Part shown: positions 9,611-18,044 of the stretch, piece after piece
How positions within the stretch are numbered: the stretch's first letter is position 1
Layout: each line of letters begins with the position of its first letter
Origin: Flavobacterium psychroterrae
GTDB lineage: Bacteria > Bacteroidota > Bacteroidia > Flavobacteriales > Flavobacteriaceae
Reading direction: 5' to 3'
DNA length: 50,634 nt
Assembly: GCF_018380615.1 (NCBI RefSeq)
Contig: NZ_JAGYVZ010000029.1
Coordinates: 1 to 50,634, forward strand
The notes under the pieces: generated by a model
Databases searched by the model: none
Seen by the model: the letters and a program-made list of their open reading frames with translations, nothing else
Told to the model about the DNA's origin: nothing
Program-made: the position numbers and the translations under genes

Positions 9611-9669
9611 ATCCGGAAAGGTAAAATTTTTCCGTGCTAAAAACATCACATAATTTTAAAAGAAAAAAT

Positions 9670-11208
9670 ATGGCAATACAAACATTAGACACCATAAAAC
9701 AATGGTTCAAAACGGGTTTAAAACCTACACAAACTCAATTTTGGGATACCTGGGATTCATTTCGTCATAAAGATGTAAAAGTTCCTGTACAAGACGTCGA
9801 AAATTTAAGCGAATTGCTTTTAACAAAGCCTGACAAAGATGATTTTAAAACCATTAACGGACAACCAATATTGGGATCTGGAAATCTGGTTATTAGTAAT
9901 CAAACCTCAACTTTAAACGAGATTTTAGCATCCGGAAATGACGGATTTGACAAAACAATAAGTCTTTGGAACGGACAAGATCAGGTTACGGGTATGGCGG
10001 GAGGATCAGCAAATTATAGCAGTATCTCTTTCCAGAAAACTGGCGGCATGTCATTTAATGAAGTTTATTTTCAAGATTATAACAGTAGGTCGCAATTAAA
10101 CTTTGGAATTAATGGTGATTACACTGGTAGAATTGGCATTACCAATCTTGATGCTGTTGAGGGTGAATATTCTTACTTCAGCAAAGACACTGCAATAAAT
10201 TTAAAATTGGGAGACAATAAAGTTAATTACACCTTTAATAGCATTAACAGACCTGCCGGAACTTATGAAGTAGCCACATTAAGTGATCTAAGCGAAGGAA
10301 CACCGGCTTCTAAAACACAGTCAGGTATAGTTGACAATACATCTTTGCAAGAACTTGGGGGCGCTGATAAACTTATAAATGGCGTTAGAATTGGTCAGGG
10401 TGAAGGCACCGGAATTTCAAATACAGCCTTTGGTGTTAATGTGTTATCTGCAAACACCAGTGGTTCAAGTAATACTGGTATTGGCTTTGGAGTACTAGAA
10501 ACAAATACCACAGGAGAATCAAATACCGGATTAGGAGATTTTGCCTTAAACGCAAATACAACAGGATCTTACAACGATGCCTTTGGAGGAAATGCATTGA
10601 GCAATAATACTTCAGGTTATGCTAACACCGCAGTTGGTGGATATGCATTAACAAAAAACCAAACATCTCAATACAATGTAGCAATTGGTTGTAATTCGCT
10701 ATCCACTATGATATCTGGATTAGGGCAATCCACTGCTATTGGAGCATATTGTATGTCTGATGCTACAAGTACTGATAAAAATGCAGCTATTGGCACCTTC
10801 GCTTTGCGTTACAATACGGCAGGCTTTTCTAATACAGCTGTTGGACATACTGCTCTGGGGTTGAATACATCTGGAAATTCAAATAATGCGTTTGGCAACT
10901 ATTCTTTGGGAGCTATAACAACAGGAGCTGCTAATATTGGTATTGGAAAAGCTGCAGGAAGATACGTAACAACAGGAAACAGCAATATTTATATTGGTTC
11001 AGAAGGAGTTGTATCTGATGCCCAGGCTTCCGGAATCATAAATATCGGAAATAAATTTATTGCAAAAGAATCAAAAATATCTCTGGTTGGCAGACTAAAT
11101 TTAGGAACTGCACCAGTTTACGAAGGTAACTCAGCAGCTTTAGCAGGCGGTTTAATTGCCGGAGATGTTTATCGCACATCAACCGGAATATTAATGATTA
11201 CCTACTAA
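9670..11208 (+). CDS. Tail fibre with trimeric-adhesin-like repeats
   Basis: Starting at the ATG at 9670 (matching the shared fibre N-terminus) gives 512 residues; an earlier in-frame start at 9634 would add 12 residues without homology. Residues 1-45 are the attachment module shared with 7371. From about residue 250 to 450 there are about a dozen imperfect repeats of the type NTAFGVNVLSANTSGSS and NTGIGFGVLETNTTGES. They resemble the beta-roll head repeats of YadA-like trimeric adhesins and the repeats of many Bacteroidota phage fibres. The protein probably trimerises and binds a surface receptor. It ends in a VYRTSTGILMITY motif and is followed by a strong terminator. Confidence 0.75.
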   Translation: MAIQTLDTIKQWFKTGLKPTQTQFWDTWDSFRHKDVKVPVQDVENLSELLLTKPDKDDFKTINGQPILGSGNLVISNQTSTLNEILASGNDGFDKTISLWNGQDQVTGMAGGSANYSSISFQKTGGMSFNEVYFQDYNSRSQLNFGINGDYTGRIGITNLDAVEGEYSYFSKDTAINLKLGDNKVNYTFNSINRPAGTYEVATLSDLSEGTPASKTQSGIVDNTSLQELGGADKLINGVRIGQGEGTGISNTAFGVNVLSANTSGSSNTGIGFGVLETNTTGESNTGLGDFALNANTTGSYNDAFGGNALSNNTSGYANTAVGGYALTKNQTSQYNVAIGCNSLSTMISGLGQSTAIGAYCMSDATSTDKNAAIGTFALRYNTAGFSNTAVGHTALGLNTSGNSNNAFGNYSLGAITTGAANIGIGKAAGRYVTTGNSNIYIGSEGVVSDAQASGIINIGNKFIAKESKISLVGRLNLGTAPVYEGNSAALAGGLIAGDVYRTSTGILMITY

Positions 11209-11270
11209 TTTTTATATGAAATAAGAAAATAAAAATCGTTTTCTATCATAAATCATATTCTTTTCTATTA

Positions 11271-11325
11271 ATACATCGAAGTTTACTAAAGCGCTTAAAT
11301 ACTTTAGACTTCGGTGTATTTTTAT
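11271..11325 (+). terminator. Terminator of the fibre block
   Basis: The stem ATACATCGAAGT...CTAAAG with CTTTAGACTTCGGTGTAT is followed by TTTTTA. It separates the fibre transcript from promoter copy 3. Apart from this hairpin and the promoter, I see nothing in 11209-11650. Confidence 0.8.
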
Positions 11326-11450
11326 TAAACGGAAATATTCAGAATAATAAATAGTACAAAATTAAATCACACTTCCTCACAACCTGTAAATTGCGGATTA
11401 TAAAAAATCATAATAACCTAAAAAACAAATACTTATACGCATTTTATTTC

Positions 11451-11515
11451 TACTGAAACTACTGAAAACGAAGGTTAAATTTTTCGTTTTTCACACTCTT
11501 CTGCCCTACTTTTAC
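11451..11515 (+). promoter_or_regulatory. Late-type promoter, copy 3 (hub/spike block)
   Basis: The box TACTGAAACTACTGA starts at 11451 and the -7 box TACTTTTAC at 11507, 56 bases apart. It drives the genes from 11651 to 17900. Confidence 0.75.
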
Positions 11516-11650
11516 GTACTGTAATTTTTACAATAGTCGCTCTAATATACACGCAAATTACCTCCTACTTTAAGTGTATTTAGAAAGTCCAAACCTCAAC
11601 TTTGAGCTTATCCTTAATTATCATATCAACTATTAAACACTAAACCAATC

Positions 11651-11845
11651 ATGGATTATACACCAAGAGATTTAGGAGAAACGCCTAAAACACCCGACAT
11701 GAGTAATTTCAAAAATCCTTTGGGACAAACATCTGAAGCGAGCATTTTTATAGAGAGTTTCAATATTACACCTCTAAATGTTTCCGAGAAAAGTGAAAGC
11801 CTTTCCGATGCTATAAAAAAAGAAAGCAGAGACAGCAACATTTAG
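11651..11845 (+). CDS. Small protein at the head of the hub/spike transcript
   Basis: A 64-residue, hydrophilic protein rich in Ser, Pro and Glu with no recognised family. It occupies the same place after promoter copy 3 as the 39-residue gene at 7222 does after copy 2, and both begin MDY. It may be a minor structural or assembly factor. The same stretch is open on the other strand, but that frame lies against the transcript and is probably chance. Confidence 0.45.
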   Translation: MDYTPRDLGETPKTPDMSNFKNPLGQTSEASIFIESFNITPLNVSEKSESLSDAIKKESRDSNI

Positions 11846-11904
11846 ATATTCAATCAATTATCAAACTTATTTCAGCTTAAAATAAAACCTCTAAAACCAT
11901 AAAA

Positions 11905-12375
11905 ATGGCAGACGAAATATCCATAGAAAAACTAAAAGAAAAATACGGAACAATATTAAAATTGACATCAGACGATCAATTAATCACAACTTATTGCAAA
12001 AAACCATCATTCAATACCTTTTTAAACTACCAAAATAAATACAAGGATAATCCGCATGAAGCGATCTTATTTTTATTTAAGGAATGTGTATTGGATCAAG
12101 AAAAATATGACGACGAATTCATGCTTTCTGCTGGAAATTCTATTGTAGCTCTTATCAAAAAGGATAGTGAATTTACAATTGATGCAATGCCACAAAAAGA
12201 TGAATTCAAAAAATCGGCTGCACTTATCAGAGCTGCTTTTCAGGTAGATCCCTATCAATTATCCATAGATGAGTTTTATAAATTACTCGAAGAAGCACTT
12301 TGGTTACAAAAACATACCGAAAAAAGAATGGAAAACACGCTTATGACTGCATTTGCACAAACATTTTCAAATTAA
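11905..12375 (+). CDS. Tail assembly chaperone-like protein (long paralogue)
   Basis: The N-terminal about 95 of 156 residues are related to the protein at 22494. Both have a LKLT/VKLT..DD strand, a (C/F)KKP(S/D) turn, then LFK(E/N)C(V/Y)L and a hydrophobic helix. This protein has an extra C-terminal helix region (about 100-156) with LSIDEFYKLLEEALWLQKH. Small acidic alpha/beta proteins of this kind near tube and sheath genes act as tail assembly chaperones in phages. The family call is by context and a weak pattern, not by a firm motif. It lies 17 bases before the DUF6046 gene. Confidence 0.45.
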   Translation: MADEISIEKLKEKYGTILKLTSDDQLITTYCKKPSFNTFLNYQNKYKDNPHEAILFLFKECVLDQEKYDDEFMLSAGNSIVALIKKDSEFTIDAMPQKDEFKKSAALIRAAFQVDPYQLSIDEFYKLLEEALWLQKHTEKRMENTLMTAFAQTFSN

Positions 12376-12391
12376 AATAAAATAAATAATT

Positions 12392-12949
12392 ATGAAATTC
12401 AATTTTAACGTAAACGAAATTTTAAACACTAAAGAAACCGAATATATGGGCATTAATTATAACGACTCAGAATCAAAAGATTTTATTATTGATAAAACCG
12501 GAGGCGAATTTAATCTGAGAGTTTTTGCTCCTTTGGTTTTTGAACCTCTTATAAAAAGTGATCTTAATTTACCAAGTCTTCGAATTGATGCTGTTACTGT
12601 AAATCTAAATCGTTCAAAAACCATTAAGAAAGAAGGAGTTGAAGGAAGAGATTCAACAATCAAGGAACATATTACAAATGGTGATTTTAGTATTTCTATC
12701 GAAGGATTAATTGCCAATGAAACAGGCGATGAATATCCGAAAGAAAAACTTTTCCTCCTGAAACAATTCTTAAATGCCCCATATTCTTTACGAATTACCC
12801 ATGCAATCCTGAACCGTTTTGGTATTTATGAATTAGTTATTGATTCTTACTCAATCCCTTCTATTTCAGGAACAAAAAATATTCAAAAATTCACTGCCAG
12901 TGCCACATCAGATGAAACTGTTGAACTAATAATTAGAGACAATGCTTAA
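12392..12949 (+). CDS. DUF6046-type tail/baseplate protein
   Basis: A 185-residue beta-rich protein of the size and position of the DUF6046 family found in Bacteroidota tail-like clusters. It sits immediately before the hub protein (8-base overlap), where phage P2- and Mu-like tails carry the tube-to-hub adaptor, so an adaptor or distal-tail role is plausible. No catalytic motif is visible. The family call is from memory of the pattern (FNLRVFAPLVFEPL, LIANETGDEYP, LLKQFLNAPYSL). Confidence 0.55.
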   Translation: MKFNFNVNEILNTKETEYMGINYNDSESKDFIIDKTGGEFNLRVFAPLVFEPLIKSDLNLPSLRIDAVTVNLNRSKTIKKEGVEGRDSTIKEHITNGDFSISIEGLIANETGDEYPKEKLFLLKQFLNAPYSLRITHAILNRFGIYELVIDSYSIPSISGTKNIQKFTASATSDETVELIIRDNA

Positions 12950-14243
12950 ACTAAATGCTAAAATTAGAGTTCACGAAACAATAGGACTTATCCCTACGCC
13001 AAAGTTTTATGAATTTACGTATGTAAAAAATGTAGCGATAAGTAGTTCGTACAAAACCCTTACCGATACGGCAACTATTATAATGCCGCAAAAAGTATAT
13101 ACTGATACAAAAGGATTTGATCAAAGCTTATTTGCAAATGCAAGCGGTGAACAAAAAACCATTCACGACTTTTTTAAACTGGAAAATTTTATAGAAATAT
13201 TTTTAGGTTATGATGGTAATTACAAACCTGCATTTAGAGGTTATATCACCGGAGTACAATCAGATACAAACGCAACGATATCTTGTGAAGATGCGATGTA
13301 TGCTTTTAAAAAAGTAAAAGCGGTAAAGGATGATGATGTTCAGGACAAAAATGACGTTTTGAATATTGTGTCAACAAATCCAACAACAAATGTTGAGAAT
13401 TTTAATCCGAAAACTTTCTTCGAAAGAAGAATCAAAGAACTCAATTTACCTTTTAAAATAAACGCGCTTGACGAAGAGTTAGGAAATATCTTGATTAATA
13501 GAAATCATAGTCTGGCTCAGGTTTTTGAGATGTTAAAAGACAAAGGAATTTATACTTATTTCAAAATAGAAGATCTAGCACCAGTACTAACGATTACCAA
13601 CAATCCGCAAGAACATACAATAGCTGAATTAGCAGGTTTTATTGATCGAAATTTCATTAAAAGTCCGCTAGCAGGAGCACTTGTTAAAAAATTAATTAAT
13701 CAGGGACTTAGTCTGTTAAGTTCGAAGTTGAATAAAATTGTTCAAACCGTTACCGGAGGTTTTTTAGGAAAAGCAACTTTTAGATTTCGGTATAATATTA
13801 TCGAAGATAAATTAGTAGTTGTCAAGGAATCTACTAAAAACACCCGCATACGAGTTGAAAAATATTTTAAAAATTCAAATACCCCAATTTATATTGAACT
13901 GGGCGATCCAAATGGTCAATTAATAAAAACTCATGTCTTGCATAATGATACTGACGATTTACCGAAAGATCTTGAAGCTTTTGAAAATGCAGCCACTAAA
14001 GTAGCTTCAGAATTGTATCAATATGCCGCTTTAAGGGCAATGGAATCTAAACCTAGCGGATTTGAAGGCTCTTTTCTCACATTTGGAGAACCGTTTGTAA
14101 GACCGACAGACAAAGTAATTCTTGAAAACGCAAAGGATAAAGAAAAAAACGGAACATTTCAGGTGGAGAAAGTTGAACGAAGCTACGGCGAAAACGGCTA
14201 CAGACAAAGGATTTTTATAGGCAGAAGAGTAGAAGTAATCTAA
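12942..14243 (+). CDS. Baseplate hub protein (gpD/gp27-like)
   Basis: This 433-residue protein begins with a beta strand-rich domain (KFYEFTYVKNVAISSSYKTL.DTATIIMP) followed by EIFLGYDGNY..AFRGYITGVQ, the pattern of the first tube-like domain of late-control-D/gp27 hub proteins. A middle region has the IKELNLPF and HSLAQVFEMLKDKGIYTYF segments usual in these proteins, and the C-terminus (PTDKVILENAKDKEKNGTFQVEKV..SYGENGYRQRIFIG) is the typical closing domain. It would form the trimeric hub under the tube and hold the spike encoded next. It overlaps the preceding gene by 8 bases. Confidence 0.75.
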   Translation: MLKLNAKIRVHETIGLIPTPKFYEFTYVKNVAISSSYKTLTDTATIIMPQKVYTDTKGFDQSLFANASGEQKTIHDFFKLENFIEIFLGYDGNYKPAFRGYITGVQSDTNATISCEDAMYAFKKVKAVKDDDVQDKNDVLNIVSTNPTTNVENFNPKTFFERRIKELNLPFKINALDEELGNILINRNHSLAQVFEMLKDKGIYTYFKIEDLAPVLTITNNPQEHTIAELAGFIDRNFIKSPLAGALVKKLINQGLSLLSSKLNKIVQTVTGGFLGKATFRFRYNIIEDKLVVVKESTKNTRIRVEKYFKNSNTPIYIELGDPNGQLIKTHVLHNDTDDLPKDLEAFENAATKVASELYQYAALRAMESKPSGFEGSFLTFGEPFVRPTDKVILENAKDKEKNGTFQVEKVERSYGENGYRQRIFIGRRVEVI

Positions 14244-14253
14244 AAAAACATAA

Positions 14254-15186
14254 ATGGGAAATATAACAGATTTAATAAAAGATGTTGCCGGTAAAAATCA
14301 AATTATCGAAACTTTTGCGGCAAAAGTCATCGAAATAAATAAAGAAGTAGAATCACTTCATAATCCGGAAGATGCATATACCGTAAACATTATGCGAGCT
14401 GATGGCGCAATCATTAAAAATGTACGATTAAAAGCTTCAATTCTGGACTTGGAACAAGGAATTGTAACAATTCCTAAAAAAGACAGTTGGGTTTTAGCCA
14501 CAATAATTGACGGAGTAGAAACTCGTGCATTTATTTCGCAGTTTTCTGAAGTTGACAGATTGATGGGAAGAATTCAAGCTACAAGTGAACCAAAATTACT
14601 TTTTGATTATAGTAGCGATGGTGAAATATTACAAATACGTTATATAAAAACAGATTTAATAACTGAAACTAATGAAACAAAAATCACTGATGTTGCCAAA
14701 ATAGAATTCAATAAAGATAGAAACTTTAAAGTCAGCTATTTTGATGATGATGAAAAACCATTAGCCATTACACACTTTACATCTGAAAGTCTTACAACGA
14801 CTTTTAACGCTATTAAAGACAACGAAATAAAAGAATGTCTTGCATTAACCTTAAAAAAAGGTGAAGCTACTTTAAAATTAAATAATCCTGAGGGTAAAAA
14901 ACAAAGTGCTCTCACAATAGATCAGAGTAAAATTTCTTGTGTTTTATTTGATGATCAAGAAGCGGAAAAATTAGTTTTTGAATTAAATAGTGAAAATGAC
15001 AGCATTCAATTAAAGAAAAATGATAAAAATTTAATTGAACTGAAAGGTAAAACAGCCATTACTATAAAAACTGAAGGAGATATTAACATCGAAGCAAAAA
15101 ATATAAATATTAAATCGACTGAAAAAATCAATATTAATGCCACAGGAGATACTATTATAAGCGGAGAAAAAGTAAAAATCAATTAA
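14254..15186 (+). CDS. Spike protein (gpV / VgrG C-terminal-like)
   Basis: The 310-residue protein has an N-terminal OB-fold-like region (about 40-130, with VTIPKKDSWVLATIIDGVETRAFIS) and ends in short alternating repeats such as GDINIEAKNINIKSTEKIN and GDTIISGEKVKIN. These are typical of the triple-stranded beta-helix of a membrane-puncturing spike. The trimer would be carried by the hub encoded just before and be capped by the PAAR-like protein encoded 3 bases after. There is no lysozyme domain. Confidence 0.75.
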   Translation: MGNITDLIKDVAGKNQIIETFAAKVIEINKEVESLHNPEDAYTVNIMRADGAIIKNVRLKASILDLEQGIVTIPKKDSWVLATIIDGVETRAFISQFSEVDRLMGRIQATSEPKLLFDYSSDGEILQIRYIKTDLITETNETKITDVAKIEFNKDRNFKVSYFDDDEKPLAITHFTSESLTTTFNAIKDNEIKECLALTLKKGEATLKLNNPEGKKQSALTIDQSKISCVLFDDQEAEKLVFELNSENDSIQLKKNDKNLIELKGKTAITIKTEGDINIEAKNINIKSTEKININATGDTIISGEKVKIN

Positions 15187-15189
15187 ATT

Positions 15190-15816
15190 ATGGCTACCAA
15201 ATATGTATGTAAAGGTGCGTTATGTGTCTGCAATCAAGGTGGTACAGGAGGCGTTTTAGACGTAAAATCTCAAAACAGCATTTTTATTCAGGAAAAATTG
15301 ATGGCCACCGATAGTGATATAACTTTCACGGTTCCTCTTACTGGAATCTGTGCAATAACTCAAAAAACATGTAGTCCTGCTTTAGTGCCTAAATGGGAAA
15401 AACCTGCAAGTAATGTATTCGAAGGAGATAAAAAAGCTCTTTTACAAACCTCAACCTTAAAATGTACTATTGGAGGAGAGATTAGTATTACAGATCCACA
15501 ACAAACCGGATCTAAAATTGTGGTATTTGAGAATTATTCAGCCCCGGAAGTTATAAAAACAAAACAAATTATTAGTGCTGCCTGGATGACTGGAGATTTA
15601 AAAAACAATATAAAAAATGCTTCTTATGATGAAAAAATAAGCCTTCTCGTTAAGACTGTTAATTATGAAGTCGGAGAAAGAATTACTATAATTGTAGACG
15701 AAAAAGATGGTAAAGATGTCAACGAAGGCATAAAAGAAATTAGTTTAAGTGGAATAGTTAATGAAGATGGTTTTGCAGAATTAAAAGAAGTTATAAAAAT
15801 TGAACCTCATAAATAA
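15190..15816 (+). CDS. PAAR-like (DUF4280) spike tip with C-terminal extension
   Basis: Residues 1-115 fit the DUF4280 PAAR-like family: MATKYVCKGALCVCNQGG with Cys 7, 12 and 14, then ICAITQKTCSPALVPKW and TLKCTIGGEISITDP. The conserved cysteines and Gly-rich turns would form the sharpened tip. Residues 130-208 are a separate beta-sandwich-like extension beginning AAWMTGDLKNNIKNASYDEK and running through VGERITIIVDE. Similar extensions on tip proteins can dock effectors, and the metalloprotease toxin gene follows 8 bases later. A tip that carries the toxin is therefore likely, though not shown. Confidence 0.75.
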   Translation: MATKYVCKGALCVCNQGGTGGVLDVKSQNSIFIQEKLMATDSDITFTVPLTGICAITQKTCSPALVPKWEKPASNVFEGDKKALLQTSTLKCTIGGEISITDPQQTGSKIVVFENYSAPEVIKTKQIISAAWMTGDLKNNIKNASYDEKISLLVKTVNYEVGERITIIVDEKDGKDVNEGIKEISLSGIVNEDGFAELKEVIKIEPHK

Positions 15817-15824
15817 AATTAACT

Positions 15825-16637
15825 ATGGATATAACACTTCGATTAAAAAAAATCAATGGAAGTACAAACTTTCAAAACATTACATTAAAAATCAGTAATC
15901 CAGTAGAGGGAGATTTTTTTGATATGTCAGGAAATTATTTGGGGGCAACTAAACAAAGTAAAAAAGAAATTTATATCTTGGGAAGGGATTTTATCCAAAA
16001 TCCCTATTCCAGGAACAATCTTCCCAAAGATTTTTATGACAAAAAAGTATCTTTTAATGGCAAAGGGAATATAATAAATAGTAAAATAGGCGGTCAATAT
16101 GGCAATATAATTACTGTTTTATCAATTGAAACACGCTCAAAACTAGCCGGAAAAGTTTATAATCATTACTACACAGAAGCTGGTTATAATTTAAATGAAT
16201 TAAAATATAAAACAATTACAGACGGTGACTCTGGATATGCTGAAACTAAATTGGGAGGAGTTTCTAATAATTCAGAATATTTAAAAAAAGGTGAAGCTGA
16301 CATACAGATAGTTTACGGTCACATAGGTCTTAATTTAGACACCGGATATGATATTATGAGCATTTGTTCTCACGAACATAACCATTTAGAAGATCTAATA
16401 AAATATGGGGGAAAATATAAACATATGTTTCCTGAAACAAGAGCTTATACTCATCAAACACTCGTTGATAAAAACTGGAAATTTATTTCCTTTCGCTTGA
16501 AAGCAAATTTAGACAAACAGGGCTTTGCATTTTCAGCTATGTATAAAGACGATTATAAAAAAGCATTTGGGGACCGACAACAGTATGTTGGATTTGATCC
16601 AGATGAAAACATTACCAAACAAATTCTAATATTATGA
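15825..16637 (+). CDS. Putative zinc metalloprotease toxin (HEHNH), effector 1
   Basis: This 270-residue protein carries a gluzincin-type HExxH motif, HEHNH at residues 183-187 (SICSHEHNHLEDLIKY), with an ETRAYTHQ segment about 20 residues on that may supply the third ligand. Residues 1-100 form a beta-rich N-terminal domain, possibly for docking to the tip. There is no signal peptide, as expected for a protein delivered by the particle. It lies after the PAAR-like gene and overlaps a lipoprotein gene by 4 bases, the usual layout of an effector and immunity pair. The toxin at 22879 has its own HExxH at exactly the same residue number and a similar surrounding pattern, so the two may be distant relatives. 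Confidence 0.6.
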   Translation: MDITLRLKKINGSTNFQNITLKISNPVEGDFFDMSGNYLGATKQSKKEIYILGRDFIQNPYSRNNLPKDFYDKKVSFNGKGNIINSKIGGQYGNIITVLSIETRSKLAGKVYNHYYTEAGYNLNELKYKTITDGDSGYAETKLGGVSNNSEYLKKGEADIQIVYGHIGLNLDTGYDIMSICSHEHNHLEDLIKYGGKYKHMFPETRAYTHQTLVDKNWKFISFRLKANLDKQGFAFSAMYKDDYKKAFGDRQQYVGFDPDENITKQILIL

Positions 16638-17110
16638 AAAATTTATTATTTCTATTTTTATTTTTATTTGCTGTTTCGTGCAGCAAAGATAAAAAAACAC
16701 AACCTCTCGCATCTATAGAGAAAATAGAGTATATTGACTTAGATTACGAAAAACAGTCCGGTGTAATTATAGATATCAAAGTCAATGATTCATCTATTAT
16801 TAAGAAGCTTGAAAACAAACAACTAAGAGGATTTAGAATATATTCAATCAAAGAAAAAGATAGAAATTATTTTTTTTACGAAGTATGGAAAGCCCCCATA
16901 AGAAAAGGGAATGTTTTTTCATTTTTAATTCGTACAAGTTACTTTTCGCAAAATATTTCAGATAAAGAAGAAAAGAAAAAAAGAATTTGGAACAAGGACA
17001 ATATTACAAAAGCGTTAAGTGGTGATGTAGGTTTAATTTTTGATAAAGATAGCGTTCATGTTAAACCAGGTAAAGATCTAAAAATAGTAATACAAATGCT
17101 AAAAGATTGA
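16634..17110 (+). CDS. Lipoprotein, probable immunity to effector 1
   Basis: A 158-residue protein with a lipoprotein signal (MKNLLFLFLFLFAVSC, acylated Cys 16). The residues after the Cys (SKDKK) lack the acidic surface-export signal, so it probably faces the periplasm. The start overlaps the toxin stop (ATGA-type, 4 bases). A periplasmic inhibitor is what would be needed against a protease delivered into the cell envelope. The mature part is a small alpha/beta domain without a recognised family. Confidence 0.6.
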   Translation: MKNLLFLFLFLFAVSCSKDKKTQPLASIEKIEYIDLDYEKQSGVIIDIKVNDSSIIKKLENKQLRGFRIYSIKEKDRNYFFYEVWKAPIRKGNVFSFLIRTSYFSQNISDKEEKKKRIWNKDNITKALSGDVGLIFDKDSVHVKPGKDLKIVIQMLKD

Positions 17111-17114
17111 GTTT

Positions 17115-17900
17115 ATGAAAAAATTATTTTTTCCAATTTTTCTACTTTTAATTCTCTGTTCCTGTAATAAAAACAAAAAGGATTTAAAAATCGAATTGTT
17201 AACCAATGAGGTAATTTGTGTGGATAATTTAAATAGGTATGATTTTATTGAAACTCGCTATAAGCCAAATAAAGAGTACGACAGTTTATCAAAAAACATT
17301 CTCCACTATCGAATAACAAACAATTCTTATAAAAAATATTTCATAATGTTCAATGAGAATTCAATTGGAACATTAGAAAGAGATTTGTATGGTGAAGCTT
17401 TGGGAAAAAAGAACTTTTCTACATTAAATTCATTAGATTTTAGTTTGTACAAAAATGATTCAGTACTAGACCGCAGCTCTACAAAAGCAGATATGTCTTA
17501 CTGCACTTCTTTAATCTCCGAAACTAAACAAAGAGACTCTCTTATTGATGACTTTTTAAAAAAAAATAAACTTAACAACACTTACGTCTTAAAACAAATT
17601 GATTTGCCAGACGAATTATTACAAGGTTTTGTTCTTCATCCGGGAGAAACAAAATATTTTACGTCAATCCTTAATCTACCGTATAGAGACGATCACAAGT
17701 GGATATCAAACATAGATAAACGAAAACCAAATCAAGGATCAATTTCTTTGAAGAATGATTCTACCTTCACTAAATCAATAATAACAGAAAACCAAAAAAA
17801 GGAAATTAAAGAAAATGGCTATGTTTTATTCGATGGCAAAATATATTCAAATAGAGTTCCTGTTAAACTAGTAAATTTAAAAGGCAAAATAAAAGAATAG
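17115..17900 (+). CDS. Second lipoprotein after effector 1
   Basis: This 261-residue protein has a lipoprotein signal with a LCSC box (Cys 17). The mature domain is soluble with no recognised family; it includes FVLHPGETKYFTSILNLPY, a beta-strand pattern seen in immunoglobulin-like folds. It starts 4 bases after the first lipoprotein and is the last gene of the block before a strong terminator. It may be a second immunity protein or an inhibitor of an outer-membrane target. Confidence 0.5.
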   Translation: MKKLFFPIFLLLILCSCNKNKKDLKIELLTNEVICVDNLNRYDFIETRYKPNKEYDSLSKNILHYRITNNSYKKYFIMFNENSIGTLERDLYGEALGKKNFSTLNSLDFSLYKNDSVLDRSSTKADMSYCTSLISETKQRDSLIDDFLKKNKLNNTYVLKQIDLPDELLQGFVLHPGETKYFTSILNLPYRDDHKWISNIDKRKPNQGSISLKNDSTFTKSIITENQKKEIKENGYVLFDGKIYSNRVPVKLVNLKGKIKE

Positions 17901-17966
17901 AAAATTTTAATATCAAATCTAAAAACTTTTTTATTTCAAAAAAACAACTAAAAATATAATAAATAT

Positions 17967-18005
17967 AAAAGAGAAAGTCTTGCTATTAAGACTTTCTCTT
18001 TTTAT
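17967..18005. terminator. Strong bidirectional terminator
   Basis: A 15-bp perfect stem (AAAAGAGAAAGTCTT at 17967 with its complement at 17988-18002) is flanked by A and T runs. It separates the convergent hub/spike block and repressor gene. Confidence 0.9.
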
Positions 18006-18044
18006 ATTAAACTATATTGATTTTTCTATAATCTATTTTATACC

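Noticed and set aside
11656..11841. A 61-codon minus-strand gene
   Set aside because: It is the complement of the small + gene at 11651, inside the hub/spike transcript, without its own promoter.
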